Of a DNA stretch of 64,000 bases, positions 18,101 to 26,011 are shown in pieces. Where the stretch lies: positions 1 to 64,000 of the forward strand of contig NZ_AQXM01000060.1 in NCBI RefSeq assembly GCF_000376245.1. The letters run 5' to 3'. The notes below the pieces were generated by a model. That model was not told the DNA's origin and made no database searches. It was given only the letters and a program-made list of their open reading frames with translations. Source of the DNA: Acaricomes phytoseiuli DSM 14247 (GTDB taxonomy: Bacteria; Actinomycetota; Actinomycetes; Actinomycetales; Micrococcaceae). Each line of letters begins with the position of its first letter. The stretch's first letter is position 1. Both the position numbers and the translations under genes were made by a program.

Positions 18101-19231
18101 GCAGCGGCCTGCGCGCTGATTCGCGCTGGCCTGGGAGATCCGCTCGATGGGCAGACGCTGCACTTTCGTTCGGTGTGAGTAGCGGGAGATCCTGGCGGTG
18201 CCGGTATCCACGACGTATTTGATGCCCGGGACGGTCAGCGAGGTCTCCGCGACATTGGTGGCCAGCACGATCCGAGGCCGCGCCCCGGGCTGGAAGACGG
18301 CCCGCTGCTCAGCGAGCGAGAGCCTGGCGAAGAGCGGCAGGACATCGGCGTCGCGCAGCCAGGACGTTTTCTTCTTCTGCACTGATTTCTGCTGCAAACG
18401 CGCGCGCAGAGCTTCCGCTGCGTCGCGGATCTCGCGCTCGCCGGAGAAGAAGATCAGGATATCGCCGGGGGATTCGCGGGAGAGCTCGTCCACGGCATCG
18501 CAGACGGCATCGACCGGGTCCCGGCCTTCGCCGGGGGTGTCGTTGTCCTGCTGGCCGGATCCCTGATCTATAGCCGTCTCTTCTGCGTCTTCTGAAGTTT
18601 CTTGCTCCAGTGGACGGTAGCGGATCTCCACGGGATAGGTGCGGCCCGAGACCTCCTCGATGGGGGCAGGGGTGCTATCCGCTGTGGCGAAGTGCTCTGC
18701 GAACCGCTCCGGGTCGATCGTCGCCGAAGTGATGATGACCTTCAGGTCCGGGCGCTCCGGGAGAATCCTTTTGAGGTAGCCGAGGATAAAGTCGATATTC
18801 AGACTGCGCTCATGAGCCTCATCGACGATGATCACGGAGTAGCGCTTCAGCAGCCGGTCGCGCTGGATCTCGGCGAGCAGGATGCCATCGGTCATGACCT
18901 TGACCCGGGTCTGCGCGGAGACCTCGCCGGTGAAGCGGACCTGGAATCCGACTTCTTGGCCCAGGGGCACCTGAAGCTCCTCGGCGATCCGCTTGGCAAC
19001 GGTGCGCGCCGCCAGTCGACGCGGTTGGGTATGGCCGATCATCCGCGGTCTGCCGTCTGGGCCCGGTTCGGCCAGGCCCAGTTCCAGGCACATCTTGGGG
19101 ATCTGGGTGGTCTTCCCGGAGCCGGTCTCCCCGGCGATCACGACGACTTGGTGATCCCGGATAGCCGCCATCAGCTCGTCGCGCCGGGCGGAAACCGGCA
19201 ACTCGGGAGGATAGGCGATGGTCAGGCTCAT
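15086..19231 (-). CDS. hrpA: ATP-dependent RNA helicase HrpA
   Basis: At 1381 residues this is the size of DEAH-box helicase HrpA, implicated in mRNA processing and ribosome rescue. The Walker A loop GETGSGKT is at 34-41 and DEAH at 137-140 (VDEAH), followed by helicase C and HA2/OB domains and the long DUF3418 C-terminal region. ATNVAETSLT and QRAGRCGR mark the conserved helicase motifs. The ATG at 19229-19231 follows TAAGG. The tail overlaps the HIT gene by 25 bases on the opposite strand. It seems to be a single-gene unit. Confidence 0.95.
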   Translation of the reverse strand: MSLTIAYPPELPVSARRDELMAAIRDHQVVVIAGETGSGKTTQIPKMCLELGLAEPGPDGRPRMIGHTQPRRLAARTVAKRIAEELQVPLGQEVGFQVRFTGEVSAQTRVKVMTDGILLAEIQRDRLLKRYSVIIVDEAHERSLNIDFILGYLKRILPERPDLKVIITSATIDPERFAEHFATADSTPAPIEEVSGRTYPVEIRYRPLEQETSEDAEETAIDQGSGQQDNDTPGEGRDPVDAVCDAVDELSRESPGDILIFFSGEREIRDAAEALRARLQQKSVQKKKTSWLRDADVLPLFARLSLAEQRAVFQPGARPRIVLATNVAETSLTVPGIKYVVDTGTARISRYSHRTKVQRLPIERISQASANQRAGRCGRVSAGICIRLYSEEDFNARREFTDPEILRTNLASVILQMNAIGVAASPQEVADFPFVEPPDAKAVADGVALLRELGAISSASEQNSSGRRRGAKGSTPRPAAITRIGKQLAQLPVDPRLGRMIIEAGHQDCVREVMVLAAALTIQDPRERPGEDSGKRQQAEEKHRRFRDENSDFTGYLNLWRYLREQQKELSGTAFRRLCRAEYISYLRVREWQDLFAQLRQLAKPLGITLAAGEVDPVARHEAVHRSVLAGLLSQIGLYDQRRREYTGARGTRFAIFPGSALFKKNPDWVMSAELVETSRLWARVNARIDPLWVEQITGHDGTANAGLLKRSYSEPHWSKRSGAVMAYEKVTLFGLPVVPRRRVGYGKIEPELSRELFIRHALIAGEWRTHHAFFRRNQKLLAELEELQTRARRQDLRVDDETLFDFYDARIAADIVSERHFDSWWKRTRQQEPQLLDFDPEVIFADAESVDESQYPNVFTYLDSRTSQGAHGSEGTYELPLDYAFDPVAAAQSRLGGTAPAAADGVTVLVPVLQLGQLRPEPFRWQVPGLREELVTAMIKSLPKAVRKHFVPAPDVARQAVAALNADFDPTSDELEASLELVLRRLRGHIIPPGSWDWSAVPAHLRMRFRVVDALDSGKHKKNRYDSVLGESDDLSALQESLAGALRQAIAASLGASPKLLDRAASKSPSQKGAEVTQTPLLRERQGETSWVFGSIERSLSREVNGHRITGYPALHDEGKTVGLTVFRSEEEALQAHRGGVIRLLALGLPPSDRYVQEHLNNEEKLIFGQNQQASAAELIADCALAAIDKLVPEQLPFNEAAFEELFQRCRAELLDTVFEIVAVVTKILASHGRINRTLSSTASLPLLSALNDIRAQLDELIYPGFIAETGYHQLTQLPRYLAAIEQRLAKLPDRLQRDAQNMAEVQRLEDEYEDAVAALAAQRSGSPIPSGLLRVRWMIEELRVSYFAVELGTAYSVSEKRVRRALAEALSTQSGTNSP

Positions 19232-19284
19232 AGCCTTACCAGTTTAGGCGCTGGTCACCGGCCAGACCTGTAGCTGCCGTCGGT

Positions 19285-19773
19285 TTACGCCCTTGGCGTG
19301 GCCTGCAGCTCACGGACCTGGCGTTTGATCCGGCCCAGCATCGCGGTCATTCCGCGCAGTCGCAGCGGTGTCAGCGCACGGGTCAGGCCCAATCGCTCCG
19401 GAAAGTCTCCGGGAACCGCCAGGATTGCATCCGCGGTGGCGCCATCGAGGCCCTCGTGCAGCACCCCGGCGAAGCCCCTGGTGGTGGGTGCCTCCGGGGG
19501 AGCGGAGAAGAACAGCCGGACTGCTGCCTCACCGTCGCCTGATTCGGCCCCGACAGGTCCCTCCAATTCAGCGGTCAGGAAGAGCGGCGACTGGCACTCC
19601 ACAACCTGTTCGAGCAGATCCGGGTGCTCCGCAAGCCGTTCCGGCAGTGCGGGCAGCGCCCGGGAGAATTCCAGTAATAGCTGCAGCCTGTCCTGCTCGG
19701 TGAGGGCCTGGAAGTCCTCCAGGATCTCGGCGAGTTTCTTCGGCAGCGCGGCAGCTTCCTTATCGGTACTCAC
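19285..19773 (-). CDS. SufE-type cysteine desulfurase sulfur acceptor
   Basis: SufE proteins take persulfide sulfur from cysteine desulfurase and pass it on for Fe-S cluster assembly. The acceptor cysteine is C60 in VVECQSPLFL, and the LTRALTPLRLRGMTAML helix near the C-terminus is typical. The length of 162 residues is near the family norm. The GTG at 19771-19773 is six bases after reverse-strand TACCCT without a ribosome site, so it has its own leaderless promoter although it lies only 30 bases after the rhodanese gene. The SufE/rhodanese pairing is conserved in actinobacteria. Confidence 0.85.
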   Translation of the reverse strand: MSTDKEAAALPKKLAEILEDFQALTEQDRLQLLLEFSRALPALPERLAEHPDLLEQVVECQSPLFLTAELEGPVGAESGDGEAAVRLFFSAPPEAPTTRGFAGVLHEGLDGATADAILAVPGDFPERLGLTRALTPLRLRGMTAMLGRIKRQVRELQATPRA

Positions 19774-19779
19774 GATTCC

Positions 19780-19785
19780 AGGGTA
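19780..19785 (-). promoter_or_regulatory. -10 hexamer for leaderless sufE
   Basis: Reverse-strand TACCCT ends six bases before the GTG at 19773, inside the 30-base gap after the rhodanese gene. Confidence 0.4.
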
Positions 19786-19803
19786 GTACGCGGCGCCGGG
19801 CAG

Positions 19804-20727
19804 CTAGACCGTTCCCGGGGCCTCACCCTTGACAATAGGAACCCGCACCGCATTGCCCCACTCGGTCCAGGAGCCGTCGTAATTGCGGACCTTGCCGAAG
19901 CCCAGCAGGTGCTTGAGGACGAACCAGGTGTGGCTGGATCGCTCGCCGATCCGGCAGTAAGCGACCACATCATCGCCCGGGGCGAGCCCCGCATCCCCGA
20001 GGTAGATCGCGCTGAGTTCTTTCCGGCTCCGGAAGGTGCCGTCTTCGGCGGCGGCCCGGGCCCAGGGGACCGATGCCGCGGTGGGGATATGGCCGCCGCG
20101 CAAAGCACCTTCTTCGGGGTAGGCGGGCATCGTGGTCCGCGCCCCGGAATACTCCTCGGCGGAGCGCACATCGATCAGCGGGCCGGCGCCCAGATGCGCC
20201 AGCACATCATCCTTGAAAGCGCGGATCGGCTCGTCCTGCCGGTCCACGACGGGGTAGTCCGCGGCGATCGGGGCAGCGGGCGGCTCGGTGCTCAGCTCGC
20301 GCCCTTCGGCGATCCACTGATTCCGGCCGCCGTCCAGCAGCCGCACGTCCTCGTGGCCGAAAAGGGTGAAGACCCAGAGCGCATAGGCAGCCCACCAGTT
20401 CGACTTATCGCCGTAGATCACCACCGTGGTATCCCTGCCGATGCCCTTACTGCTCAGGAGCCGGGCGAAGGCCTCGCCGTCGATGTAATCACGAGTATCC
20501 GGATCGTTCAGATCGGTATGCCAATCGATTTTGACTGCCCCCGGAATATGCCCGGTGTCGTAGAGGAGCACGTCTTCATTCGATTCGACCAGGGCCAGCT
20601 CCGGAGTGCCCACGAGGCCGGCGTCAAGCGCCTCGGCAAGCCATCGGGTGGAAACAAGGCGCTCGGGGTGGGCGTATTCACTGAACTTCTCGGAGGTCTC
20701 CACGGGAATTTTCGCGGGGCTGCTCAT
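19804..20727 (-). CDS. sseA: Thiosulfate/3-mercaptopyruvate sulfurtransferase (two-domain rhodanese)
   Basis: The 307-residue protein has two rhodanese domains. The C-terminal one carries the persulfide cysteine C258 in the loop CRIGERSS; the N-terminal domain has aspartate in the equivalent place (YGDKSN) and should be inactive, as is usual for this family. It transfers sulfur from thiosulfate or mercaptopyruvate to thiols or cyanide. The ATG at 20725-20727 is preceded by AGGAG with seven bases of spacing; the 40 codons further upstream are unlikely to be coding. It is followed at 30 bases by sufE. Confidence 0.9.
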   Translation of the reverse strand: MSSPAKIPVETSEKFSEYAHPERLVSTRWLAEALDAGLVGTPELALVESNEDVLLYDTGHIPGAVKIDWHTDLNDPDTRDYIDGEAFARLLSSKGIGRDTTVVIYGDKSNWWAAYALWVFTLFGHEDVRLLDGGRNQWIAEGRELSTEPPAAPIAADYPVVDRQDEPIRAFKDDVLAHLGAGPLIDVRSAEEYSGARTTMPAYPEEGALRGGHIPTAASVPWARAAAEDGTFRSRKELSAIYLGDAGLAPGDDVVAYCRIGERSSHTWFVLKHLLGFGKVRNYDGSWTEWGNAVRVPIVKGEAPGTV

Positions 20728-20918
20728 CGTCGGACTCCTGTCAGATCGGCTGTTCTCTTCGGCAGTCGCGGAGGCATCACAACCTCCTCTGTCTTTGAGC
20801 CTAACCATCGCCGCAGCGCTAAACTTCCCGGCTGTCACGGGAAGCAATATCCCGAACCCGATTCAACCCGGTTCAGCCCGGTCCGGCTCAGCTAGCGGAT
20901 ACTCGCGCTCGGAGTGGC

Positions 20919-20924
20919 TATCCT
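20919..20924 (+). promoter_or_regulatory. -10 hexamer for leaderless zapE
   Basis: TATCCT ends six bases before the GTG at 20931. Confidence 0.45.
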
Positions 20925-20930
20925 TACTGA

Positions 20931-21968
20931 GTGCAGATCGAACACCTTGTCACCCGCTGCCCCGCTGCCTCCATAGATGAACTGCTGGGCGGGTTGCATC
21001 CTTCTCCGCGATTCGGGGAGGTTTCCTTCGCCAGCTACCGGCCCGATCCCGCGCAGCCCAGTCAATCCACTGCGGTAGAAGCGCTCCAGAGCTTCGCCAC
21101 CGGAGTCGGCAGAACCTCCGGCGGCAAGGGCCTACGCCGCTTCTTCGACTCGAAGCCAGAGGCCGCTCGTCCGGGAATCTATCTAGACGGTGGCTTCGGC
21201 GTCGGCAAGACCCATCTTCTGGCGTCACTATGGCACGCCGCGCCGGGGCCCAAGGCCTTCGGCACTTTCGTGGAGTACACCAACCTGGTGGGCGCCCTGT
21301 CCTTCCGACGGGCAGTGGAAGAACTCTCCCGCTACACCCTCGTCTGCATCGATGAGTTCGAGCTCGACGATCCGGGGGATACCGTGCTGATGTCCCGCCT
21401 GATGCGAGAGCTCGCCGATGCCGGGGTCAAGCTGGCCGCCACCTCGAACACCCTGCCCGGGGCCTTGGGCGAAGGACGTTTCGCCGCAGTGGATTTCCAG
21501 CGCGAGATCCAGGCCTTGGCGGGGCAGTTCCGGGTGCTGCGGATTGATGGCGAAGACTACCGGCACAGGGGCCTGCCGCAGCCTCCCGAACCACTGGCCG
21601 AGGCGGATCTCGATGAGCAGGCCGGCCGGGAGTTCGCCGGGCGCACCGTGGCAATCGATGATTTCGCGTTGCTGGTAGATCACTTGGCGTCCGTGCACCC
21701 CAGCCGGTACCGCCAGCTGCTTCAGGGAATCGACGCGGTAGTCTGGCGGGATGTGCATACCATCACGGAGCAGAGCGCCGCACTGCGGTTCGTGGTTCTC
21801 GCGGATCGGCTGTATGACAAAGACGTTCCGATTCTGACCTCGGGCTCTCCGATGGACCAGCTCTTCACCCCGGAGATGATGGCCGGCGGCTATGTCAAGA
21901 AGTATTACCGGGCGATATCCCGGCTGACCGCCCTGGCTCGGGAAGGTCAGGCCGAAGCGGCTCGTTAG
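20931..21968 (+). CDS. zapE: Cell division ATPase ZapE/AFG1 family
   Basis: This 345-residue AAA-like ATPase has a Walker A GGFGVGKTH at 87-95 and a Walker B segment CIDEFELDDPGD near 143. In E. coli ZapE associates with FtsZ at the division site; eukaryotic AFG1 acts at mitochondrial membranes. The C-terminal arginine-rich segment fits the family. The GTG at 20931 has no ribosome site but follows TATCCT by six bases, which points to a leaderless mRNA and fixes this start. It converges on the MT0933-like gene across a shared hairpin. Confidence 0.88.
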   Translation: MQIEHLVTRCPAASIDELLGGLHPSPRFGEVSFASYRPDPAQPSQSTAVEALQSFATGVGRTSGGKGLRRFFDSKPEAARPGIYLDGGFGVGKTHLLASLWHAAPGPKAFGTFVEYTNLVGALSFRRAVEELSRYTLVCIDEFELDDPGDTVLMSRLMRELADAGVKLAATSNTLPGALGEGRFAAVDFQREIQALAGQFRVLRIDGEDYRHRGLPQPPEPLAEADLDEQAGREFAGRTVAIDDFALLVDHLASVHPSRYRQLLQGIDAVVWRDVHTITEQSAALRFVVLADRLYDKDVPILTSGSPMDQLFTPEMMAGGYVKKYYRAISRLTALAREGQAEAAR

Positions 21969-22013
21969 TCGCCTGCACTGTTTTTCCGAGGCACAACGAT
22001 CTTTAAAAGCACA

Positions 22014-22049
22014 GAGCGCCGGTGCCGCCTCACGACGGTACCGGCGCTC
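22014..22049. terminator. Bidirectional hairpin between zapE and the MT0933-like gene
   Basis: 14-base arms (22014-22027 and 22036-22049) pair with one G-U/A-C position around an 8-base loop. The convergent genes end on either side. A short A/T tract follows it on the plus strand. Confidence 0.65.
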
Positions 22050-22081
22050 CGGGACGAAAAATCGTCGGGAAGCCGAGCGGA

Positions 22082-22399
22082 TCAGCCCTGGTGCGGCTCT
22101 TCGAAGTCTCCCGCTTCAGGAGCGGCATTCTCTGCGTCCGGGGCCCCCGTAGCAGGCTGCTCTGTCGTCGGAACGCCTTCGGCTTCGGCTACTGCCTCAG
22201 CGCTCTGGCCCTCGTCGCCGCCAACCTTGTCGACGAAGCCGCCGACACTGCTCTGAACTGAGTCGATCTGGTCCTTGAACCGGTCACCGGTCTTGCTGTC
22301 GATGAAATCGCCAGCCTTACCGATGCCATCCTTGATGGCATCCCGGTTGCCGCCGATCAACTGCTCGGCCTTGCCCTTGATGTCGTCGAACAGACCCAC
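22082..22399 (-). CDS. MT0933-like antitoxin family protein (orphan)
   Basis: The product starts MGLFDDIKGKAEQLIGGNRD, the hallmark of the MT0933/Rv0909 antitoxin family (PF14013), and has about 105 residues. A helical, charged N-terminal half is followed by an acidic, alanine- and proline-rich tail that looks disordered. The GTG at 22397-22399 is chosen over the GTG two codons earlier because AGGAGG lies five bases before it and would abut the earlier one. In M. tuberculosis the family partner is a toxin, but no toxin gene adjoins this one, so it may be an orphan or have another role. Confidence 0.75.
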   Translation of the reverse strand: MGLFDDIKGKAEQLIGGNRDAIKDGIGKAGDFIDSKTGDRFKDQIDSVQSSVGGFVDKVGGDEGQSAEAVAEAEGVPTTEQPATGAPDAENAAPEAGDFEEPHQG

Positions 22400-22546
22400 G
22401 GGCACCTCCTTTCACTGATGGAGCCAGAATTGCTCCGCTAGCTAGATATTAGACGCAGTTGAGTCCTGAGTGCTATCAAGAAACAGCTGATCCCAGCTAC
22501 CAGCGAAATGTATCGGCGTGCCATACTGGAGGCACCCATAGGTAAT

Positions 22547-22588
22547 CCGGACGAGGCGCACCGTACCCGGCAAGGACAAGACGGTACT
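22547..22588 (+). promoter_or_regulatory. Guanidine-III riboswitch (ykkC-III)
   Basis: The 42 bases read CCGGACGAGGCGCACCGTAC then CCGG, a four-base linker, and GGACAAGACGGTAC. This matches the guanidine-III aptamer consensus, a pseudoknot in which CCGG pairs again and the ACGAGG and CAAGACGG strands form the ligand pocket. It lies 45 bases before the start of an SMR exporter gene. It should turn on the exporter when guanidinium is bound, probably by freeing the ribosome site. Recognition is from memory of the motif. Confidence 0.85.
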
Positions 22589-22632
22589 GACACGAAGTTA
22601 CGACTCTAGTCAGCTCGGCGAAAGGGAAGACC

Positions 22633-22947
22633 ATGGCCTGGATCATACTTGTCATCTCCGGAATCCTCGAAGCAGTGTGGGCCACTGCATTGGGCAGATC
22701 CGAAGGGTTCAGCAAAGCTGGGCCCACCATAGTGTTCATCGTAGGGCTGATCGCCAGTATGATCGGCCTGGCCTGGGCGATGCGAACCTTGCCGGTCGGC
22801 ACTTCATACGCGGTGTGGGTCGGTATCGGGGCGACGCTCACGGTGGCCTATGCCATGATCACCGGGGCTGAGACGGTCTCGCTATTGAAGATCGTGTTCT
22901 TGCTGGCGATCGTCGGCGGTGTCGTCGGCCTGAAGGTGATCAGCTGA
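22633..22947 (+). CDS. gdx: SMR-family guanidinium exporter (Gdx/SugE)
   Basis: This 104-residue protein has four membrane helices, as in the small multidrug resistance family, and the proton-coupling glutamate E13 in ISGILEAVWATALGRS. The Gdx branch exports guanidinium in exchange for protons, and the ALGRSEGF segment plus the upstream guanidine-III aptamer support Gdx over a multidrug role. The ATG at 22633 follows AAAGGGAAGACC. SMR proteins act as antiparallel or parallel dimers in the inner membrane. It is not adjacent to a second SMR gene, so a homodimer is likely. Confidence 0.88.
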   Translation: MAWIILVISGILEAVWATALGRSEGFSKAGPTIVFIVGLIASMIGLAWAMRTLPVGTSYAVWVGIGATLTVAYAMITGAETVSLLKIVFLLAIVGGVVGLKVIS

Positions 22948-22993
22948 GCTGAGGGGCGCAGACAAGAAGTAACTCTGGCGGATCGGAGCCGGT

Positions 22994-23755
22994 ATGAGAA
23001 TCGGAGTCATCGGAGGCACCGGGCGGATCGGAGCCCGCGTATGCGTGGGAGCGCTGGGACGCGGGCACGATGTCGTTTCCTTCACGCGCAGCGGCTCCGC
23101 GCAGGAGGTTGAGCCCCTGCAGCAGGGCATCGAAGCCTGGCCGGGAGACATCACTAAGAAATCAGATCTCCAGCGCCTGGCTGATGAATGTGATGTTATC
23201 TACGACCTGACGGATTCCCGGACGGCGGCCGATCGGCTGGCTGAAGGTGCAAGGAATCTTGTGGAAGCTGCCCGGCAGTCTCCGAGATCGCCCAGACTGG
23301 TCTGCCTGGGCATACTCAATGCCGATGGCTCTGCCTATGAGTACTACCGGGCGAAAACGGCTCAGGCGGAGATCTACCGAGGGTATGAGGAGTCCTCGGT
23401 GCTTTCCGCTTCGCAGTTCTTCTCGTTCTTGAACATGATCTTCGACGGGGGTCGCAGGCTCGGCTGTATTCTCTGGCCTACGGGTACATCGTTCCAGCCG
23501 GTCAGTGAAGCTGATGTTGCAGATGAGCTTCTTCGGGTGCTCGATGGTCCGGTTCCTGAGGACTGGCGCCTTGCCGGGCCGGAGACCATCACGGCCCGCG
23601 AGGCAGCGAAACGATACCGTATGGCGAACAGCAGCCGTCGGATTCTGGTCCCGTTCAGAATTCCAGGGGTGCTAGGTGCATTTTTCCGGGCCGGGAAGAA
23701 CATCGATGAAAGCGCACCTAAGGCGTCGGCAAGATATTCGGGCGCAACCGACTAA
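22994..23755 (+). CDS. NAD(P)-binding atypical SDR / NmrA-like protein
   Basis: The 253-residue protein opens with a Rossmann loop GVIGGTGRIGARV and shows a typical short C-terminal part of the extended or atypical SDR (NmrA/HSCARG-like) class. YYRAK at about residues 118-122 resembles a YxxxK site. It may be an oxidoreductase or a redox sensor without catalysis; which is not clear. GGAGCCGGT directly precedes the ATG. It lies 46 bases after the exporter gene, so co-transcription under the guanidine riboswitch is possible but not proven. Confidence 0.7.
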   Translation: MRIGVIGGTGRIGARVCVGALGRGHDVVSFTRSGSAQEVEPLQQGIEAWPGDITKKSDLQRLADECDVIYDLTDSRTAADRLAEGARNLVEAARQSPRSPRLVCLGILNADGSAYEYYRAKTAQAEIYRGYEESSVLSASQFFSFLNMIFDGGRRLGCILWPTGTSFQPVSEADVADELLRVLDGPVPEDWRLAGPETITAREAAKRYRMANSSRRILVPFRIPGVLGAFFRAGKNIDESAPKASARYSGATD

Positions 23756-23807
23756 CTGACTGGATGGAGGGTTTCAGCTGCATTGCAAGAGAAGCAATAG
23801 CACTGCG

Positions 23808-23882
23808 TGGTGGGCGATACTGGGTTCGAACCAGTGACCTCTTCCGTGTCAGGGAAGCGCGCTACCGCTGCGCCAATCGCCC
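23808..23882 (-). tRNA. tRNA-Val (GAC)
   Basis: The reverse strand folds into a full cloverleaf: GGGCGAT acceptor paired with ATCGCCC, a D arm, anticodon loop CTGACAC with anticodon GAC, and TTCGAAC in the T loop. CCA is encoded (reverse complement TGG at 23808-23810). It is the last gene of a Gly-Cys-Val cluster. Confidence 0.95.
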
Positions 23883-23913
23883 GGGTACCTGCCGTTACTC
23901 TCAGGTGCCTGAG

Positions 23914-23984
23914 AGGTGGGGACGGGATTCGAACCCGCGTATACGGCTTTGCAGGCCGCTGCCTCGCCTCTCGGCCACCCCACC
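23914..23984 (-). tRNA. tRNA-Cys (GCA)
   Basis: Acceptor GGTGGGG pairs with CCCCACC, anticodon loop CTGCAAA holds GCA, and the discriminator base is U, as tRNA-Cys requires. CCA is not encoded. It lies in the minus-strand Gly-Cys-Val cluster. Confidence 0.95.
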
Positions 23985-24048
23985 GCGCCGTGACTTGGGC
24001 CCGGATTGATTCCACATGCCAACAACCTGCGGTTGACAGTTTCCTGCG

Positions 24049-24120
24049 AGCGGATGACGAGATTCGAACTCGCGACCCTCACCTTGGCAAGGTGATGCTC
24101 TACCACTGAGCCACATCCGC
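24049..24120 (-). tRNA. tRNA-Gly (GCC)
   Basis: Acceptor GCGGATG pairs with CATCCGC, anticodon stem CACCT/AGGTG encloses a loop with GCC, and the T loop is TTCGAAT. CCA is not encoded. It is first in the minus-strand cluster. Confidence 0.95.
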
Positions 24121-24364
24121 AGTTGGGGAACCGGTTTGCACCGTGATTCCGGCTAGTTGACGGCTTGTGCCGCGACCGCCATCCTCGGGTTCCTGCGAGT
24201 AGAAACTTTATCTGAGGATACTGGAAACGCAAAATCCGCGGGGGCGTTCGGAGCGTCTTCATTCCAGGCAGCACGGCCGGGTGGTTGGCTTGTCCGGTTG
24301 TTCGCATAGGGGAGATTAGGTGTTGGGTGACGGTATCGGCTACGCTGCAATGAGCAAGCAGCCT

Positions 24365-24439
24365 GGGCGATTGGCGCAGCGGTAGCGCGCTTCGTTCACA
24401 CCGAAGAGGTCACTGGTTCGAACCCAGTATCGCCCACCA
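24365..24439 (+). tRNA. tRNA-Val (CAC)
   Basis: The gene matches the tRNA-Val (GAC) at 23808-23882 outside the anticodon arm and encodes CCA. The anticodon stem CTTCG/CGAAG closes a loop with CAC. It is divergent from the other three tRNA genes and followed by a strong terminator. Confidence 0.95.
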
Positions 24440-24440
24440 G

Positions 24441-24486
24441 AACGACAGAGGTCCCGGCCGGGAGATCGGCCGGGACCTCTGTCGTT
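24441..24486 (+). terminator. Perfect 20-bp hairpin terminator after tRNA-Val
   Basis: Arms 24441-24460 and 24467-24486 are exact complements with a six-base loop GGAGAT, one of the strongest stems in the window. It directly follows the tRNA. A very short T pair only follows, so release may depend on stem strength. Confidence 0.8.
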
Positions 24487-24544
24487 CCGGTCTACTTCCC
24501 AGCAGGGAGTTCTTAGCGGAGAGTTGATCGCCGGAGGGGGCGTC

Positions 24545-26011
24545 ATGAACGGAGCAAGCGAGGTAACGGAGCACCGGGCCAGATACGTTACGGAGCAGTG
24601 GTTCCGGGCCCAGGGTCTGCCGTATTTCGTCGACCGTAGCAATCGTGGCCGCCGGCTTCTGGTTCGCAGCGCCCCGGTCCTCGTCTTCCTGGCGATCTTC
24701 AGCGCCAGCTTGATCCTGCTGCTGCGGATTTTCACTTTAGAGGTACAGACTCTCCTCGATGGTGAGCTCGATGCCGAGGGCGTGGCGGCGGGCGGCGAGG
24801 ACTTCCTGCCTCTGGTGATCTCGCTTGTGGTGCTGGGCTTCTTGTTCGTTCTGCTGCTGGTGATTCCGGGGCTTGCGGCGGTGCTGGCGCGCCGTTACGT
24901 GCGAACCCGGCCGGCCTGGGCGCGTCTGGTCGCTTCAGTGTCGATTTTCCTGTTGGTCGCGGTGGTGCCACTGCTCTCCATCGGAGTCGAAGGCGTCAAC
25001 TGGTACGAAGACACGCTGATCTCCATCGTCTTGGTCCTGGCGGTTATCGCCCTGACCTGGCTGGGACTCGGTTCTTTTCTGGGCTGGAGCGTACGCGCTG
25101 CGGTGAAGCAGCTCTCCGCGATCTGGCTGTTGGCGTCGATCGCCTTGCCGCTGCTGATTCTCGTCGTGATCTTCGCCTTCTATTCCGTGGAGACCTGGCA
25201 GATGGCATCCCGGCTGGCTCGCGGGCAGATGTTCTGGCTGCTGGCTTTCTTGGCGCTGGTGGGCACGATGTTCGTCGTGCACAGTGCCCGTAAGGAAGCG
25301 GTGACGATGCCGCAGGAGCTGACTGAGGAAACCCGCCGCAAGCTGCGAGAAGGCACCCCGCTAGCCGGGCTGGAAGACTCCATCGAGGCGGAGGAAGAAG
25401 CGGAGCAGGAGCCGGCGGAGAACCATTGGAGCGATTTGAGTCCTCTGGAGCGCGCCAATGTCGTGATCGTCCTGGTGCTCGCACAGGGCATTCAGGTGCT
25501 GTTCTTCGGGGCGCTCGCCTTTGTCTTCATGATGGTGCTCTGCACTTTGTCGATCCCGCCGGATTTGGCCCAGAGCTGGAGCGGTAAACCCAATAGCCCC
25601 TCTCAGTTCTTCGGCATCAATTTCAATGCCTTTCCGGAGGCCGAGGTGCGCGTCTCGGCTTTTCTGGCGGGTATCGCGGCCTTGAACTTCGCGGTGTCGG
25701 TCAACTCCAGCCAGGCTTACCGAGACGCTTTCTACGATCCGCTGATTCTGCAGACCAGCAAGGCTTTAGCGGTTCATCTCGCGTATAAAGCTCATTTCGT
25801 GGCACCTGAACTGCTTGTGGCGCAAGCCGCTGCTCGGGCTAAGGCGAGAGCTGCGGCCGAAGAAGAGGTCGAGCGCGAAGCCCCACCGGAGGCGAGCGTT
25901 CAGCAGGGACAAGAGCAGGAGCAGGAACAGGGGCAAGGCCGGGATCAGGAGAGCCGGCGGAAAGCACCGGGCCAGAGGTCACGCAGGGGAGATCACGGGG
26001 GCGCATCGTGA
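24545..26011 (+). CDS. Polytopic membrane protein of unknown function
   Basis: The 488-residue product has about eight hydrophobic segments (near residues 30-52, 78-103, 115-138, 148-172, 186-210, 218-240, 293-322 and 365-385) and an acidic loop between the sixth and seventh. The C-terminal 60 residues are cytoplasmic-looking, charged and rich in Q, E and R. I do not recognise the family. The ATG at 24545 follows GGAGGGGGCGTC. Its stop overlaps the start of the next gene, so it is translationally coupled to a PD-(D/E)XK nuclease-like protein, and the two may work together. Confidence 0.7.
   Translation: MNGASEVTEHRARYVTEQWFRAQGLPYFVDRSNRGRRLLVRSAPVLVFLAIFSASLILLLRIFTLEVQTLLDGELDAEGVAAGGEDFLPLVISLVVLGFLFVLLLVIPGLAAVLARRYVRTRPAWARLVASVSIFLLVAVVPLLSIGVEGVNWYEDTLISIVLVLAVIALTWLGLGSFLGWSVRAAVKQLSAIWLLASIALPLLILVVIFAFYSVETWQMASRLARGQMFWLLAFLALVGTMFVVHSARKEAVTMPQELTEETRRKLREGTPLAGLEDSIEAEEEAEQEPAENHWSDLSPLERANVVIVLVLAQGIQVLFFGALAFVFMMVLCTLSIPPDLAQSWSGKPNSPSQFFGINFNAFPEAEVRVSAFLAGIAALNFAVSVNSSQAYRDAFYDPLILQTSKALAVHLAYKAHFVAPELLVAQAAARAKARAAAEEEVEREAPPEASVQQGQEQEQEQGQGRDQESRRKAPGQRSRRGDHGGAS

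Noticed and set aside
23764-24307. Small open frames over the tRNA cluster
   Set aside because: They overlap four clear tRNA cloverleaves and lack ribosome sites.
24441-24486. Possible attachment site next to tRNA-Val
   Set aside because: It is a perfect symmetric hairpin without a second copy, so a terminator is simpler.
24340-24735. Minus-strand frame over tRNA-Val and the terminator
   Set aside because: It reads through the tRNA and a strong hairpin; no coding features.
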